Below, piece after piece: positions 16,102 to 25,316 of a DNA stretch of 57,042 nt (positions are counted from its first letter, which is position 1; every line of letters begins with the position of its first letter). A model generated the notes under the pieces. It was given only the letters and a program-made list of their open reading frames with translations, made no database searches and had not been told where the DNA came from. The stretch covers positions 1-57,042 of the forward strand of contig NZ_JADWYU010000245.1 in NCBI RefSeq assembly GCF_016786325.1, read 5' to 3'. The stretch is from Frankia nepalensis. Lineage in GTDB: Bacteria > Actinomycetota > Actinomycetes > Frankiales > Frankiaceae. The position numbers and the translations under genes are program-made.

Positions 16102-17202
16102 ATGGCTACAGGTGAGGCGAACACGACGACGGAACCGGCCCCGTTACGGGTACCCGCCGACTGGGCGGACGTGACGCCCCAGTGGATGACCGCGGCCCTC
16201 GCCGACCACCACCCGGACGCCGAGGTCCGCGACGCCACCCTGGTCACCCGGGATGACGGCACCAACCGGCGGGCGCGGTTCGAACTCACCTATGCGGCCG
16301 GTTCCGGCCCGGCCAGGGTGTTCCTGAAGGCCGAGGGCATTCACCGGGAGGTGCACGCCCGCAACGGCAACCTGTTCAACGAGTCGGAGCTGTACGCCTC
16401 CCGCGAGCCCCTCCCCCTCGACCACCCGCTGTGCTACCGGGCCGTCATCGACCGCCCGGGGCTCGACTACGTCCTGGTGATGGAGGACGTGACGGACCGG
16501 GGCGGCGACCCGCGGGACTCCACCCGGCCGCTGACCGTCGACCAGGTCGCGAACGGCCTGCGGGGCCTCGCCCGGCTGCACAGCCGGTACTGGGAGTTCA
16601 CCGCGGCGACCCGCCCGAAGCTCGCCTGGGTCCAGACCTGGGCGCCCACCGAGGGTTTCCAGATCGGGCTGCGCAGGTTCACGCCACGCGGGCTCGAACG
16701 CGGCGCGCACAGCCTGCCGGCCGAGGTGACGAAGTACGACGGCGACGGGATCGTCGACCTGTGGGCGTCCTACGTCGCCACCCTCGACCGCGGGCCGCTC
16801 ACGCTGCTGCACGCCGACGCCCACATCGGCAACACCTACGTCCTGCCCGGGGACGACGTCGGTTTCCTCGACTGGCAGGTCGTGCGCCGGGGCGCCTGGC
16901 CGCAGGACGTCGCCTACTTCCTGGTCGGCGCGCTCACCGTCGAAGACCGGCGCCGCGCGGAGCGCGACCTGCTCGGCGAGTACCTGGCCGCGCTCGACGT
17001 GCCGGCGCGGACCCGCCCGTCCGCCGACGACGCCTGGCTGCACTACCGCGCCTGCGCCGCCTACGGGCTCGCGATCTGGCTCTCGACGCTCGGCACCGAC
17101 GGCTACCAGAGCCAGGAAATCTCCCTGCTCCTCGCCGAACGCTACGCCGCCGCCTTCGTCGACCTCGAAACCGAACCGGCGCTCGCCCGCCTCCAGGCCT
17201 GA
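16102..17202 (+). CDS. Phosphotransferase/kinase-like protein (APH/EcKinase fold)
   Basis: A 366-residue protein kinase-like phosphotransferase. The catalytic loop is 'LLHADAHIGNTYV' (H-x-D-x4-N) followed by the metal-binding 'GFLDWQVVRRG' (D of DFG type), at about residues 235-262. An N-lobe Lys is in 'VFLKAEG'. This resembles the ecdysteroid-kinase-like/DUF1679 and APH families of actinobacteria, often encoded with lipid or steroid degradation genes. The following gene is a ketosteroid-dehydrogenase-like FAD enzyme, which fits that context weakly. The substrate is unknown; the ribosome binding site is poor. Confidence 0.85.
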   Translation: MATGEANTTTEPAPLRVPADWADVTPQWMTAALADHHPDAEVRDATLVTRDDGTNRRARFELTYAAGSGPARVFLKAEGIHREVHARNGNLFNESELYASREPLPLDHPLCYRAVIDRPGLDYVLVMEDVTDRGGDPRDSTRPLTVDQVANGLRGLARLHSRYWEFTAATRPKLAWVQTWAPTEGFQIGLRRFTPRGLERGAHSLPAEVTKYDGDGIVDLWASYVATLDRGPLTLLHADAHIGNTYVLPGDDVGFLDWQVVRRGAWPQDVAYFLVGALTVEDRRRAERDLLGEYLAALDVPARTRPSADDAWLHYRACAAYGLAIWLSTLGTDGYQSQEISLLLAERYAAAFVDLETEPALARLQA

Positions 17203-17234
17203 CCGCACCCGCCCTGGGCCGGCCGCGATCCCGA

Positions 17235-17390
17235 ACCTGCTCGTCGAAACGCGGTCCATACATCGCGAGATCAGCGGACAGGTCGACGGCGCGACCCGGG
17301 CTCGGCCCTGGCTGTCCCAGATCGCCACCGCTGCGGACCTGTCCGTCGAAACGCGGTCCACGACTCGCGGATCAGCCGACAGGTCGGCGG
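17235..17390. repeat. Pair of about 55-bp direct repeats
   Basis: 17235-17289 and 17337-17390 share 'CGTCGAAACGCGGTCCA', 'GATCAGC' and 'GACAGGTCG' with a few differences. The second copy has terminal complementary ends (GACCTGTC at 17336 and GACAGGTC at 17378), so each unit can fold. The spacing of about 102 bases and the position between two plus-strand genes suggest a REP-like or regulatory repeat. No function can be assigned. Confidence 0.6.
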
Positions 17391-17614
17391 TCCCCACAGG
17401 CCTGACCGGTCCTGGAGTTCCACCTGGTCCGAGTGGGCGCCAGAGGTACCGAATGGGCCGGTCGAGCCCCGAGAAGGTCCGGTTGACGGGCGGATGTTCG
17501 TGGGCGGAAGGTAGCCGGGGCGTGGGAAACGGGGCCGCCCGGGCCGGCGGGAGCCGCCGGCCTGCCGGTGGGCCGCCGGTCCACCCGCGGAGGTCCCCAG
17601 GAACGGGAGTGGGC

Positions 17615-19315
17615 GTGGCTGACGGCCGACATGACGACGCGGACGTGATCGTCGTTGGGGCGGGGCTCGCCGGGCTGGTGGCGACGGCGGAGCTCGCCGA
17701 CGCCGGGCGGCGGGTCATCCTCGTCGAGCAGGAGAACGAGGCGAACCTGGGTGGGCAGGCGTTCTGGTCGCTCGGTGGTCTGTTCCTGGTCAACTCCCCC
17801 GAGCAGCGCCGGATGGGTGTGCGCGACTCGTTCGAGCTGGCCTGGCAGGACTGGCTGGGCACCGCCGGCTTCGACCGGGAGCGCGCGGACCACTGGCCGC
17901 GGCAGTGGGCCCGGGCCTACGTCGAATGGGCGGCCGGCGAGAAGCGGGCCTGGCTGCACGCGATGGGTGTTCGCTGGTTCCCGATCGTCGGATGGGCGGA
18001 ACGCGGCGGCTACGGCGCCGACGGCCCGGGCAACTCGGTGCCACGGTTCCACCTGACCTGGGGCACCGGGCCGGCGGTGGTCGCGCCGTTCGAGCGACGG
18101 GTGCGGGCCGCCGTCGACCAGGGGCTGGTCACGATCCGCTACCGCCACCAGGTCGACGCGCTGACGCTCACCGGCGGGACGGTCGACGGCGTGCGCGGCA
18201 TGGTGCTGGAGCCGAGCACGACGCCGCGCGGCGTCGCCTCGTCCCGCGCGGGCACCGGCGAGTTCGAGCTGCGCGCCCAGGCGGTGATCGTCACGTCCGG
18301 GGGGATCGGCGGCAACCATGAACTCGTCCGGGCGAACTGGCCGGAACGGCTCGGCGAGCCGCCGAAGCACATGATCACCGGGGTGCCGGCGCACGTCGAC
18401 GGCCGGATGCTCGCCATCAGCGAGGCCGCCGGCGCGAGCCTGATCAACCGCGACCGGATGTGGCACTACACCGAGGGCATCACCAACTGGGACCCGATCT
18501 GGCCGAACCACGGCATCCGGATCCTGCCCGGCCCCTCATCGCTGTGGTTCGACGCGACCGGCCGGCTGCTGCCGCCGCCGCTGTTTCCCGGTTTCGACAC
18601 CCTCGGGACGCTCGCTCACATCCAGCGCACCGGCCACGACCACACCTGGTTCATCCTCACCCAGAAGATCATCGAGAAGGAGTTCGCCCTCTCCGGCTCC
18701 GAGCAGAACCCGGACGTCACCGGCAAGGACATCCGGCTGCTGCTGCGGCGCCGATTCGGCGAGGGCGCGCCCGGGCCCATCGAGGCGTTCAAGAAGCATG
18801 GCGTCGACTTCGTCGTCCGCGACGACCTGCGTGCGCTCGTCGACGGGATGAACGAGCTCACGCCCGCCCCGCTGCTGCGTTTCGAGGACATCGAACGCCA
18901 GGTGCTCGCCCGCGACCGCGAGATGGCGAACCCGTACACCAAGGACCTGCAGATCGCCGCCCTGCGCGGCGCGCGCCTCTACCGGGGCGACAAGCTCATC
19001 CGGGTCGCCACGCCGCACCGGTTCCTGGACCCGAAGGCCGGCCCGCTCATCGGCGTGAAGCTGCACCTGCTGACCCGCAAGACCCTTGGCGGACTGGAGA
19101 CCGACCTCGACGGCCGGGTGCTGCGCCCCGACGGCCGGGTGCTGCGCCCCGACGGCCGTGAGCCGCTGCCCGGCCTGTACGCCGCGGGCGAGGTCGCCGG
19201 GTTCGGCGGCGGCGGCGTCCACGGCTACCGCTCCCTGGAGGGCACCTTCCTCGGCGGCTGCCTGTTCTCCGGCCGCGCCGCCGGCCGCGCGGCCGCGGCG
19301 GCGACCGCCGGCTGA
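17615..19315 (+). CDS. FAD-binding dehydrogenase, 3-ketosteroid-1-dehydrogenase-like
   Basis: A 566-residue flavoprotein of the FAD_binding_2 (fumarate reductase/succinate dehydrogenase flavoprotein) superfamily. The dinucleotide motif 'VIVVGAGLAGLVATAELA' is at about residues 10-27 and the C-terminal FAD motif 'GLYAAGEVAGFGGGGVHG' at about 515-532. 'QAFWSLGGLFLVNSPEQRR' and 'LGGCLFSGRAAGR' are typical of actinobacterial FAD-binding dehydrogenases. GTG 17615 follows GGGAG; GTG 17609 is an alternative. A duplication of 'GRVLRPD' occurs near residue 500. A decayed copy of its 3' end lies at 20366-20535. The substrate is unknown. Confidence 0.9.
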   Translation: MADGRHDDADVIVVGAGLAGLVATAELADAGRRVILVEQENEANLGGQAFWSLGGLFLVNSPEQRRMGVRDSFELAWQDWLGTAGFDRERADHWPRQWARAYVEWAAGEKRAWLHAMGVRWFPIVGWAERGGYGADGPGNSVPRFHLTWGTGPAVVAPFERRVRAAVDQGLVTIRYRHQVDALTLTGGTVDGVRGMVLEPSTTPRGVASSRAGTGEFELRAQAVIVTSGGIGGNHELVRANWPERLGEPPKHMITGVPAHVDGRMLAISEAAGASLINRDRMWHYTEGITNWDPIWPNHGIRILPGPSSLWFDATGRLLPPPLFPGFDTLGTLAHIQRTGHDHTWFILTQKIIEKEFALSGSEQNPDVTGKDIRLLLRRRFGEGAPGPIEAFKKHGVDFVVRDDLRALVDGMNELTPAPLLRFEDIERQVLARDREMANPYTKDLQIAALRGARLYRGDKLIRVATPHRFLDPKAGPLIGVKLHLLTRKTLGGLETDLDGRVLRPDGRVLRPDGREPLPGLYAAGEVAGFGGGGVHGYRSLEGTFLGGCLFSGRAAGRAAAAATAG

Positions 19316-19491
19316 CCGGCTGGCCGGCTGGCCCGCCGCCCCGCCCCGCCCCGCCCCGGCGCGGCCATGCCGTCCGCCGGCGCCGGGCCCGCCACTGCCA
19401 CGCGGCCGGCCGGCCGGCCGGCGCAGCGTCGGATCCGCGGGCGCGAGGATGCACCGCCCGCGGCGCCGACTGGCTCTGGCGGCGCCGCGCG

Positions 19492-20213
19492 TCAGGGCCT
19501 GGCGGACCAGTCGTGGCCCTGAAAACCGCCGCCCGGGTGGCCGCCGGTCGTGTCCCCGTATGGCCCGCCGGTCGGGTAGTCTCCGGTCGTGCCGCCCGGC
19601 GGCAGGGCGGGCCTGGCCGGCGGCGGAACTGGCGGCGTCCTGCGCAGGTGTGGCGGGATCTCAACCCGGATGATCTCGCCGTAGGCGAGGAATCGCAGCA
19701 GCACGAAGAACCAGTGCGGTGGCCAGACCTCCAGCCGCATGGGCGCCTGGTTGCTGAGCATGAGGATGATCCCGGTGCCATCGACGCCGGAGGACCGAAT
19801 CTGCCGGAAGTCGATGTCCCACCAGCCGGACGACAGCGACAGCCCGATGCGGTGGTTCGTCAGGAACAGATGCCCCTGCGCGGTCAGCCGCCACTGCTCG
19901 GCGGCCATCGCGGCGGCCTTCTGCCGCTGGTGACTGTTGTACAGCGCGCTGCCCAGGAGCGACGCGCCGAGCGTCAGGGGGCTGCCGAACGAGACGAACC
20001 AGCCCTGGTTGTAGGTGACGTCGGCGCCGGAATACTGCCAGAGCCGCACCGGCCCCTGCGCGAGCAGCGCCTCGCCGCGCCCGAGCGCGAGCGTCGGCGG
20101 CTGGGGCGGTGGCCGCCACCCGGACGCGAGCGCCTCCCCCAGCTCGGCCCGGCGAGATAGCTCTCCTCATAGGCCGACCGAGGCGCCGCCGGCATCACCG
20201 AGTAGTCAGACAT
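19492..20213 (-). CDS. Unknown protein with apparent 1-base frameshift
   Basis: The main readable part (from GTG 20049 down to 19492, 185 residues) has 'FLTNHRIGLSLSSGWWDIDF' and 'LMLSNQAPMRLEVWPPHWFF', suggesting a PH/GRAM-like beta domain, and a Gly/Pro/Tyr-rich tail. Upstream, a good N-terminus starting at ATG 20213 ('MSDYSVMPAAPRSAYEES') is in another frame. The two frames join if one base is added near 20148-20150, giving '...YLAG' followed by 'ELGEALASGWRPPPQPPT'. So the gene carries a real or sequencing frameshift. Function unknown, possibly membrane-associated. Confidence 0.6.
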
Positions 20214-20365
20214 GCCACGCCATCCCCGCGCCATCCCCCGCGTCCGGTTAACACATAGTGTCACCATTCGCCCACGCTGTCGACGGCGGGCCGCCGGCCG
20301 CGTGGGGCGATGATCGAGGTAACCTGCCGACCGGCGGTTCCGCAGCCGGACCCTCATTGGTCGGC

Positions 20366-20535
20366 CGGTTTTGGAGACCGACCTCGAAGGCGGGTGCTGT
20401 GCCCGGACGGCTACGAACCGCCGCCCGGCCTGTACGTCGCGGGGCGAGGTCGCCGGGTTCGGCGGCGGCGTCCACGGCTACCGCTCCTTGGAGGGCACCT
20501 TCCTCGGCGGCCGCCTGTTCTCCAGCCGCGGCAGC
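20366..20535 (+). pseudogene. Decayed copy of FAD-dehydrogenase C-terminus
   Basis: This stretch matches the last part of the FAD dehydrogenase gene (about 19090-19280) base for base over long runs. Readable pieces are 'METDLEG', 'GEVAGFGGGVHGYRSLEG' and 'TFLGGRLFS', but the reading frame shifts at least once between them (the piece around 'PPPGLYVAG' is in another frame). There is no N-terminal part. It is a duplication remnant, either from recombination or from loss of a paralogous gene. Confidence 0.8.
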
Positions 20536-20569
20536 GAGTTGAGCTCAGCGCATCGGACCGCTCGTCTCT

Positions 20570-20609
20570 ACCCTGCCAGACGGCTGGCAGGCCGGCCGTC
20601 TGGCAGGGT
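20570..20609. terminator. Hairpin terminator of the TIR/STAND operon
   Basis: 15-bp perfect arms (ACCCTGCCAGACGGC and its complement) around a 10-base loop. It lies 31 bases beyond the stop codon of the minus-strand trypsin-STAND gene, so it ends that operon and insulates it from the plus-strand debris on the left. Confidence 0.8.
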
Positions 20610-20640
20610 CGCCGGCAGACCAACAGCGGCGGGCATGCAC

Positions 20641-23600
20641 CTATCGCCGGTCGAGGTCAGGCTCGGTATCCAGCGCGTAGAGGCGCTGTTCTGCTTCGGT
20701 CAGCCTCCGGATCGCACGGGCCCGCAGTTCGTCGGCAATCGCCGTCGGGTCGACGAGCCAACGGCGCGCACCCTTGTCCTCGCTCCCGGTTACGACATAC
20801 CGCCCGTCGGGCGAGAACGCCACCGAACGCACGGCCTCCTCATGGTCGAGACGAGCGACCTCCAGCCCGCGTTCCGCGTCGAGCACCCGTGCGCTGCCGT
20901 CCTCACTTCCAGTCACGATGTATCGTCCATCCACCGAGAACGCCACAGCGCGCACTGGGCCTTCATGCTCGACCCGGATGACCTCCGCCCTCGTTGCGCC
21001 CACAATCACGAACATCCGCGCGCTGTTGTCGTCGCTTCCAGTCGCGACGTGCCGGCCCGTGGGCGAGAACGCCACCGTCCGCACGGCATCCTGATGCTCG
21101 AAGCGGGCGACCTCCACGCGCGTCGCCAGCTCGAAGACCCGCGCGGTCCGGTCGGCGCTGCCGGTCGCGATGTGGCGGCCGTCCGGCGAAAACGCCACCG
21201 ACCACACCGCCTCCTTGTGTGGGAAGTTCATCATCTCGGCGCCGCCTATCGCCTCGCTGACCCTGACGGTGCCTTCGTCGCCACCCGTTGCGACATATCG
21301 GCCGTCTGTCGGCGAGAACGCCACGCAAAAGACCGGCCCGTCATGGCGGACTTGGCCAACCTCGGCGCCCCCGACCGCCTCGAACACCATCGCGAGGCCG
21401 TCGTTGCCGCCGCTGGCAACCCACCGGCCATCCGGCGAGAAGGCCACCGAAAGTACAGGGCCGTCGTGCCGCACGCGAGCGGCCTCGGCGCCCCCGACCG
21501 CCTCGAACACGACAGCGTCGAACACCGCGGCGTCAGGGTCGTCGCCGCCGGCGGCGACATACTGGCCATCCGGCGAGAAGGCGACCGAGCGGATCACACC
21601 CCCGTGCCGCAGGGAGCCCACGCTGGTCCTGTCGGCCGTGCTGAAGACGTGCACGCCGCCATCGCCGCCGGCGGCGATGTAGTGGCCATTCGGCGAAAAG
21701 GCGACCGACGACACCCAGTGATCCTCGCCAAGGTGCACCGCGTCCGCGCCGTTCAGCGCGCCGAAGACCCTGGCCTCGCCGTCGTCGCTGCCAGCCGCGA
21801 GGAACCGGCCGTCCGGGGAGAACTCCATCGAGTGCAACAACCGGGCGTCAAACGCCAACCGGCAGGTCTCGGCCCAGGTCACCGTGTCGAAGACCCGCAC
21901 ATGGTTGATGGAGGTCCCCATCGCAAGGAGCCCGCCGTCCGGCGAGAACGCCTGCACGGTCCCGGCGCCTTCGAACTCGGCGACCAGCGACCAAGTATCC
22001 GAGGAGAACACTCGCATTCCACCGTCGTTGCCGAGCACGGCGACTACTAGCCCGGTCGGCGAACAGGCCACCGACCGGACATCGGCCCTCACGTGGCGAT
22101 GCACGATCTCGCTACCACTGGCGACGTCAATGACGCGCACGCCGCCGTCACCCCAGCCGGTCACAAGTTGCCGACCGTCCGGCAAGAACGCGGTGGCAGT
22201 GGCCGCGAAGTCACGCTCGATGCTGATGGTTGGTGTACCACCAGTCACCGCGAACAACATCACAGCATGGCGCCGATTGCCCGAGCTCCGCGTAGCAACG
22301 ATGCGGCCGTCGGGCGAGAAGCGTGCCTCGGCAACGAAGCCGTCCTCGTCAATGTGGGCTGTCGGTGTCCAGCCGGCCGTCTCGAACACACTGGCGCCGC
22401 CGACGCCTGCGGTCGAGAGATACCCGCCATCCCGCGAGAACGCCACCGCTCCGACGATGTCGGCCCGGGATCTGAGCTGGCAGACATTCTCACCGGTGGT
22501 GGCGTCGGACACTCGGGCGCCGTCGCCACGGCCAGCCGTAACGATCCATCTTCCGTCCGGCGAGAACACGACGCTCGTCACATGGTCGCTGTGGTTGACG
22601 CGAACGGCCTCCAAACCCGTGGCTAGGTCGAACATCCGGACGGTGTGGTCGTAGCTGGCCGTCGCCACGGCTCGTCCCTCGGGGGAGAACACGACGGAGG
22701 CCACCCCGCTACGGTGGTACAGCCCGTGGATAAGGCGGGGAGGCAGACGCAGCACCCGACGGGCCACACGGTCGCCGTGCACTGTCCGGACACGCCGAAG
22801 GGATTCGGCTGCCAGGATTCCCGGAATGGCCGGCGCGACGGCGCGCCGACTGAGTGCCAGCTCCGCCTCTGCGGCCAAGCGCAGGGCGTCGCTGCGCAGT
22901 GCCAGATCGCGTAGCCGCTCGACGGTACGCGCGTGCGCCGCCGCACTGCGCTCCACTAGGTCACGGATGGCGACGGGGATATCGTCAGGTCGATCGGCGA
23001 GCCAGCGCTGCGCCTCGGCGAGCCAGCTCTCAGGCAGAAGGTCGTCCGGGCCATGTCCGAACTCGTCGAGGCGGGTACGCCAGCGGACAAGATCTGCTTC
23101 CTGGCTGACGAGCTGAGCCAGCCACACCCAACTGTCGAGCAATGCCTCGTGCGCGAGTTCCGCCGTGGGGGTGCCACCACCGCCACGATCGAGAACGACC
23201 AGGCGCGCCCTGGCCAGCACACGCATGACCGACCAGTCGCCTACATCGTCGCGGCGGACGATACGCCGCATCGCCGGAGTGCCATCGGCGCCCGAGCGGA
23301 ACAGCGCTAGTAGCGCGCGGCGCAGCCTCGGCTCATCGACGACGCCCGAGCGCAGGATATCCTCAACCACACTTTCGGCGTACCGGCCGAGGGCGCCGGA
23401 CACCGCGTCGAGATGCTGGTACGCCTTGTGTTCGATGCGGCCGCCACGTTGGGCCTCCCACAGCTGTCCCAGCGCGAACTCCAGCAGCGGCAGTCGGCCG
23501 GTGCCCTTCCCCGCATCGCGGATCAGCTGGTCGACCAGGCTGGGATCGTACTCCACCCCCCGTTGCCTGGCCGGCTCAACGACCGCTCGACGCAGCGCCT

Positions 23601-24930
23601 CGGGCTGCATCGCTTGGACACTCACGACCCGATCTACCAGGCTGGCCCGGACCTCAGGATGGACCTGCAGTTCGCCAAACCGGTCGGAGCGCAACGCGAC
23701 CAGCACCCGCACGGAGCCCACGGCGGCCGGCGGTTCGGTGAGAAGCGCCCGCACGACCGCTGCCGCGTCCCGGCGCGCCCGCTCATCGGGCCCGTCCACG
23801 GCGAGACATTCCTCGAACTGGTCGGCGAGGATCAACATCCGTCCATCCCGGGTCGACGCGAGGCGGGCGGCGCGGGCGAAGATCCCTTCTCGGCGGATCT
23901 CGTCCTCCAGCGCGGGCAGCAGGTCGAGGGGCACCTGATCGGGCGACGAGAGATTCTTCTCAGCCTGCAGCAACGCGGCGGCGAGCCTGGTCAGCGGGGA
24001 GGCGCCCGGCCGATAACGCATGACCGTCCAACCGCCAGCGGCCACCAGCCGCGGTACGAGGCCCGCGTGCAGGAGCGACGACTTACCCACCCCGGATGGA
24101 CCGATCACGCAGGTCAGGCCGTCCCGCTCCACCTTGTCGACAAGGTGGTCGGCCTCAATCTCCCGGCCAACGAACACGTCGGCGTCCGCAGGCTCGAAGG
24201 CGGCAAGCCCGCGGTAGGGCGACGGCCGCCGAACGCGACAAATCTCGGGCCAGAACTCCTCGAGCCGGGCTGCCGGAATCGCATAGCTGTCCGAAGGCTG
24301 GCCGGCGGGCGCGTCCTCGTCCGGCTCGGGTGCCGCGCAGAACAACCCGACCACGCGGTGTGCCTCGTCGAACACAGGCCCGCCGCTGTATCCCGGCTGC
24401 GGGGCGAGCGCCGCGTTTGGGTGCCTGTCCAACTGGAGGAGGCCGTTTTCCACCCGGCCCTTCACCGTGCCGTCGCTCCAGCCCCCGCCGGGACGCGGCG
24501 GTTCGCCCGGATATCCGAACATCGCCACCTTCGTGCCCGGGACCTCGCCGCCGGGCACGAGGGTGGCGACCGCGGCCGCCGGGAGGCGCTTGCCGCGGAT
24601 CTCCAGGCCGGCGAGGTCGCCGGGGGCCACGCCTGTCCTTGGCGGCGGCTCCCAGCGCACCACTTCCGCCTCGTATACGCCAAGGCCGTCCAGTAGCGGG
24701 AAGTCGACAAGCACCTTCCGAGTGAGCTTGCTTGCCTGATCTCGTTTGTCGCGCAGCCCCAAGGCCGTGTTGACCACATGAGCGCAGGTGACGACGTACC
24801 GCTCGCCTACCAGCACGCCCACCCCGGCCGCCGTCTCGGACAGGCCGGTCCGGAACTTGATGACCGACACGACGTGTCCGTCGTCAGGCGCCGGCATTTC
24901 CCGTGCCGCCCGCCGAGGCGTTCGCGCCAC
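20641..24930 (-). CDS. Trypsin-like protease / nSTAND NTPase / WD40 conflict protein
   Basis: A 1429-residue multidomain protein. (1) Trypsin-like serine protease, about residues 18-200, with an intact triad: His51 in 'VVTCAHVV', Asp105 in 'GDLAGLEI', Ser182 in 'GYSGGPVF'. (2) nSTAND1-type AAA+ NTPase, introduced by 'SPYRGLAAFEPADADVFVGR', Walker A 'GPSGVGKSS' (277-285), Walker B 'LILADQFEE' (366-374). (3) About 16 WD40-like repeats from about residue 735 to 1390 (motif 'SVAFSPDGRYVATGS'), enough for two propellers. This is the STAND signalling plan: sensor repeats, switch ATPase, protease effector. The start is either GTG 24930 or ATG 24897; both overlap the upstream Trypco1 gene. It is the last gene of the operon. 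Target and trigger are unknown; phage defence is the likely role (inference from family). Confidence 0.88.
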   Translation of the reverse strand: MARTPRRAAREMPAPDDGHVVSVIKFRTGLSETAAGVGVLVGERYVVTCAHVVNTALGLRDKRDQASKLTRKVLVDFPLLDGLGVYEAEVVRWEPPPRTGVAPGDLAGLEIRGKRLPAAAVATLVPGGEVPGTKVAMFGYPGEPPRPGGGWSDGTVKGRVENGLLQLDRHPNAALAPQPGYSGGPVFDEAHRVVGLFCAAPEPDEDAPAGQPSDSYAIPAARLEEFWPEICRVRRPSPYRGLAAFEPADADVFVGREIEADHLVDKVERDGLTCVIGPSGVGKSSLLHAGLVPRLVAAGGWTVMRYRPGASPLTRLAAALLQAEKNLSSPDQVPLDLLPALEDEIRREGIFARAARLASTRDGRMLILADQFEECLAVDGPDERARRDAAAVVRALLTEPPAAVGSVRVLVALRSDRFGELQVHPEVRASLVDRVVSVQAMQPEALRRAVVEPARQRGVEYDPSLVDQLIRDAGKGTGRLPLLEFALGQLWEAQRGGRIEHKAYQHLDAVSGALGRYAESVVEDILRSGVVDEPRLRRALLALFRSGADGTPAMRRIVRRDDVGDWSVMRVLARARLVVLDRGGGGTPTAELAHEALLDSWVWLAQLVSQEADLVRWRTRLDEFGHGPDDLLPESWLAEAQRWLADRPDDIPVAIRDLVERSAAAHARTVERLRDLALRSDALRLAAEAELALSRRAVAPAIPGILAAESLRRVRTVHGDRVARRVLRLPPRLIHGLYHRSGVASVVFSPEGRAVATASYDHTVRMFDLATGLEAVRVNHSDHVTSVVFSPDGRWIVTAGRGDGARVSDATTGENVCQLRSRADIVGAVAFSRDGGYLSTAGVGGASVFETAGWTPTAHIDEDGFVAEARFSPDGRIVATRSSGNRRHAVMLFAVTGGTPTISIERDFAATATAFLPDGRQLVTGWGDGGVRVIDVASGSEIVHRHVRADVRSVACSPTGLVVAVLGNDGGMRVFSSDTWSLVAEFEGAGTVQAFSPDGGLLAMGTSINHVRVFDTVTWAETCRLAFDARLLHSMEFSPDGRFLAAGSDDGEARVFGALNGADAVHLGEDHWVSSVAFSPNGHYIAAGGDGGVHVFSTADRTSVGSLRHGGVIRSVAFSPDGQYVAAGGDDPDAAVFDAVVFEAVGGAEAARVRHDGPVLSVAFSPDGRWVASGGNDGLAMVFEAVGGAEVGQVRHDGPVFCVAFSPTDGRYVATGGDEGTVRVSEAIGGAEMMNFPHKEAVWSVAFSPDGRHIATGSADRTARVFELATRVEVARFEHQDAVRTVAFSPTGRHVATGSDDNSARMFVIVGATRAEVIRVEHEGPVRAVAFSVDGRYIVTGSEDGSARVLDAERGLEVARLDHEEAVRSVAFSPDGRYVVTGSEDKGARRWLVDPTAIADELRARAIRRLTEAEQRLYALDTEPDLDRR

Positions 24931-25285
24931 TAGTTCCCGCGCCGGCCGGCGACCCGTTGGCGCTCGGCACCTCGGCGAGATGCCAAGTCATCGTGACCTT
25001 GAAGTTCACCTCGGCGGTGCCCTTCGCGAACACCAACCCGGTCTCGCCGCCAACAGTCAGACCGAACTCAACCGTCGTCTCATGCGGGGCGACGGCCACG
25101 AGTCCGTCGCGCACCGCGCGCACGACTGGGAGAACATGCGCCAACGACTCCTGCAAAGTGCGCTGGGCCCGCGCAGTCACCGAGCCGGGGCCGCCAGACG
25201 CAAGCACCAACTCGCCAGGCACGTTGGTCTTGGCGACCTCGACGACCATGACACCGCCGCCCTCAAGCGGCACCTCCATCAACAT
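24884..25285 (-). CDS. Trypco1 (CU044_2847-type) trypsin-co-occurring protein
   Basis: A 133-residue protein. Residues 1-100 match the trypsin-co-occurring domain 1: 'MEVPLEGGGVMVVEVAK', a helix 'TLQESLAHVLPVVRAVRDGL', then 'EVEFGL'-type strand seen as 'TTVEFGLTVGGETGLVFAKG' and 'VNFKVTMTW'. The tail (105-133) is Gly/Ala/Ser-rich. ATG 25285 has GGGGGATC six bases upstream; longer frames upstream overlap the TIR gene and are rejected. It overlaps the start of the trypsin-STAND gene by 14-47 bases. By family knowledge, Trypco1 proteins sit beside trypsin or STAND effectors as adaptor or regulator. Confidence 0.8.
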   Translation of the reverse strand: MLMEVPLEGGGVMVVEVAKTNVPGELVLASGGPGSVTARAQRTLQESLAHVLPVVRAVRDGLVAVAPHETTVEFGLTVGGETGLVFAKGTAEVNFKVTMTWHLAEVPSANGSPAGAGTSGANASAGGTGNAGA

Positions 25286-25316
25286 GACGATCCCCCGTCT
25301 CGTGGCGGCGCGCCGC

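Noticed and set aside
20371-24725. Long plus-strand open frames opposite the trypsin-nSTAND-WD40 gene
   Set aside because: They are complements of the repeated WD40 and ATPase coding sequence, contain no recognisable domain, and are a by-product of very high GC content.
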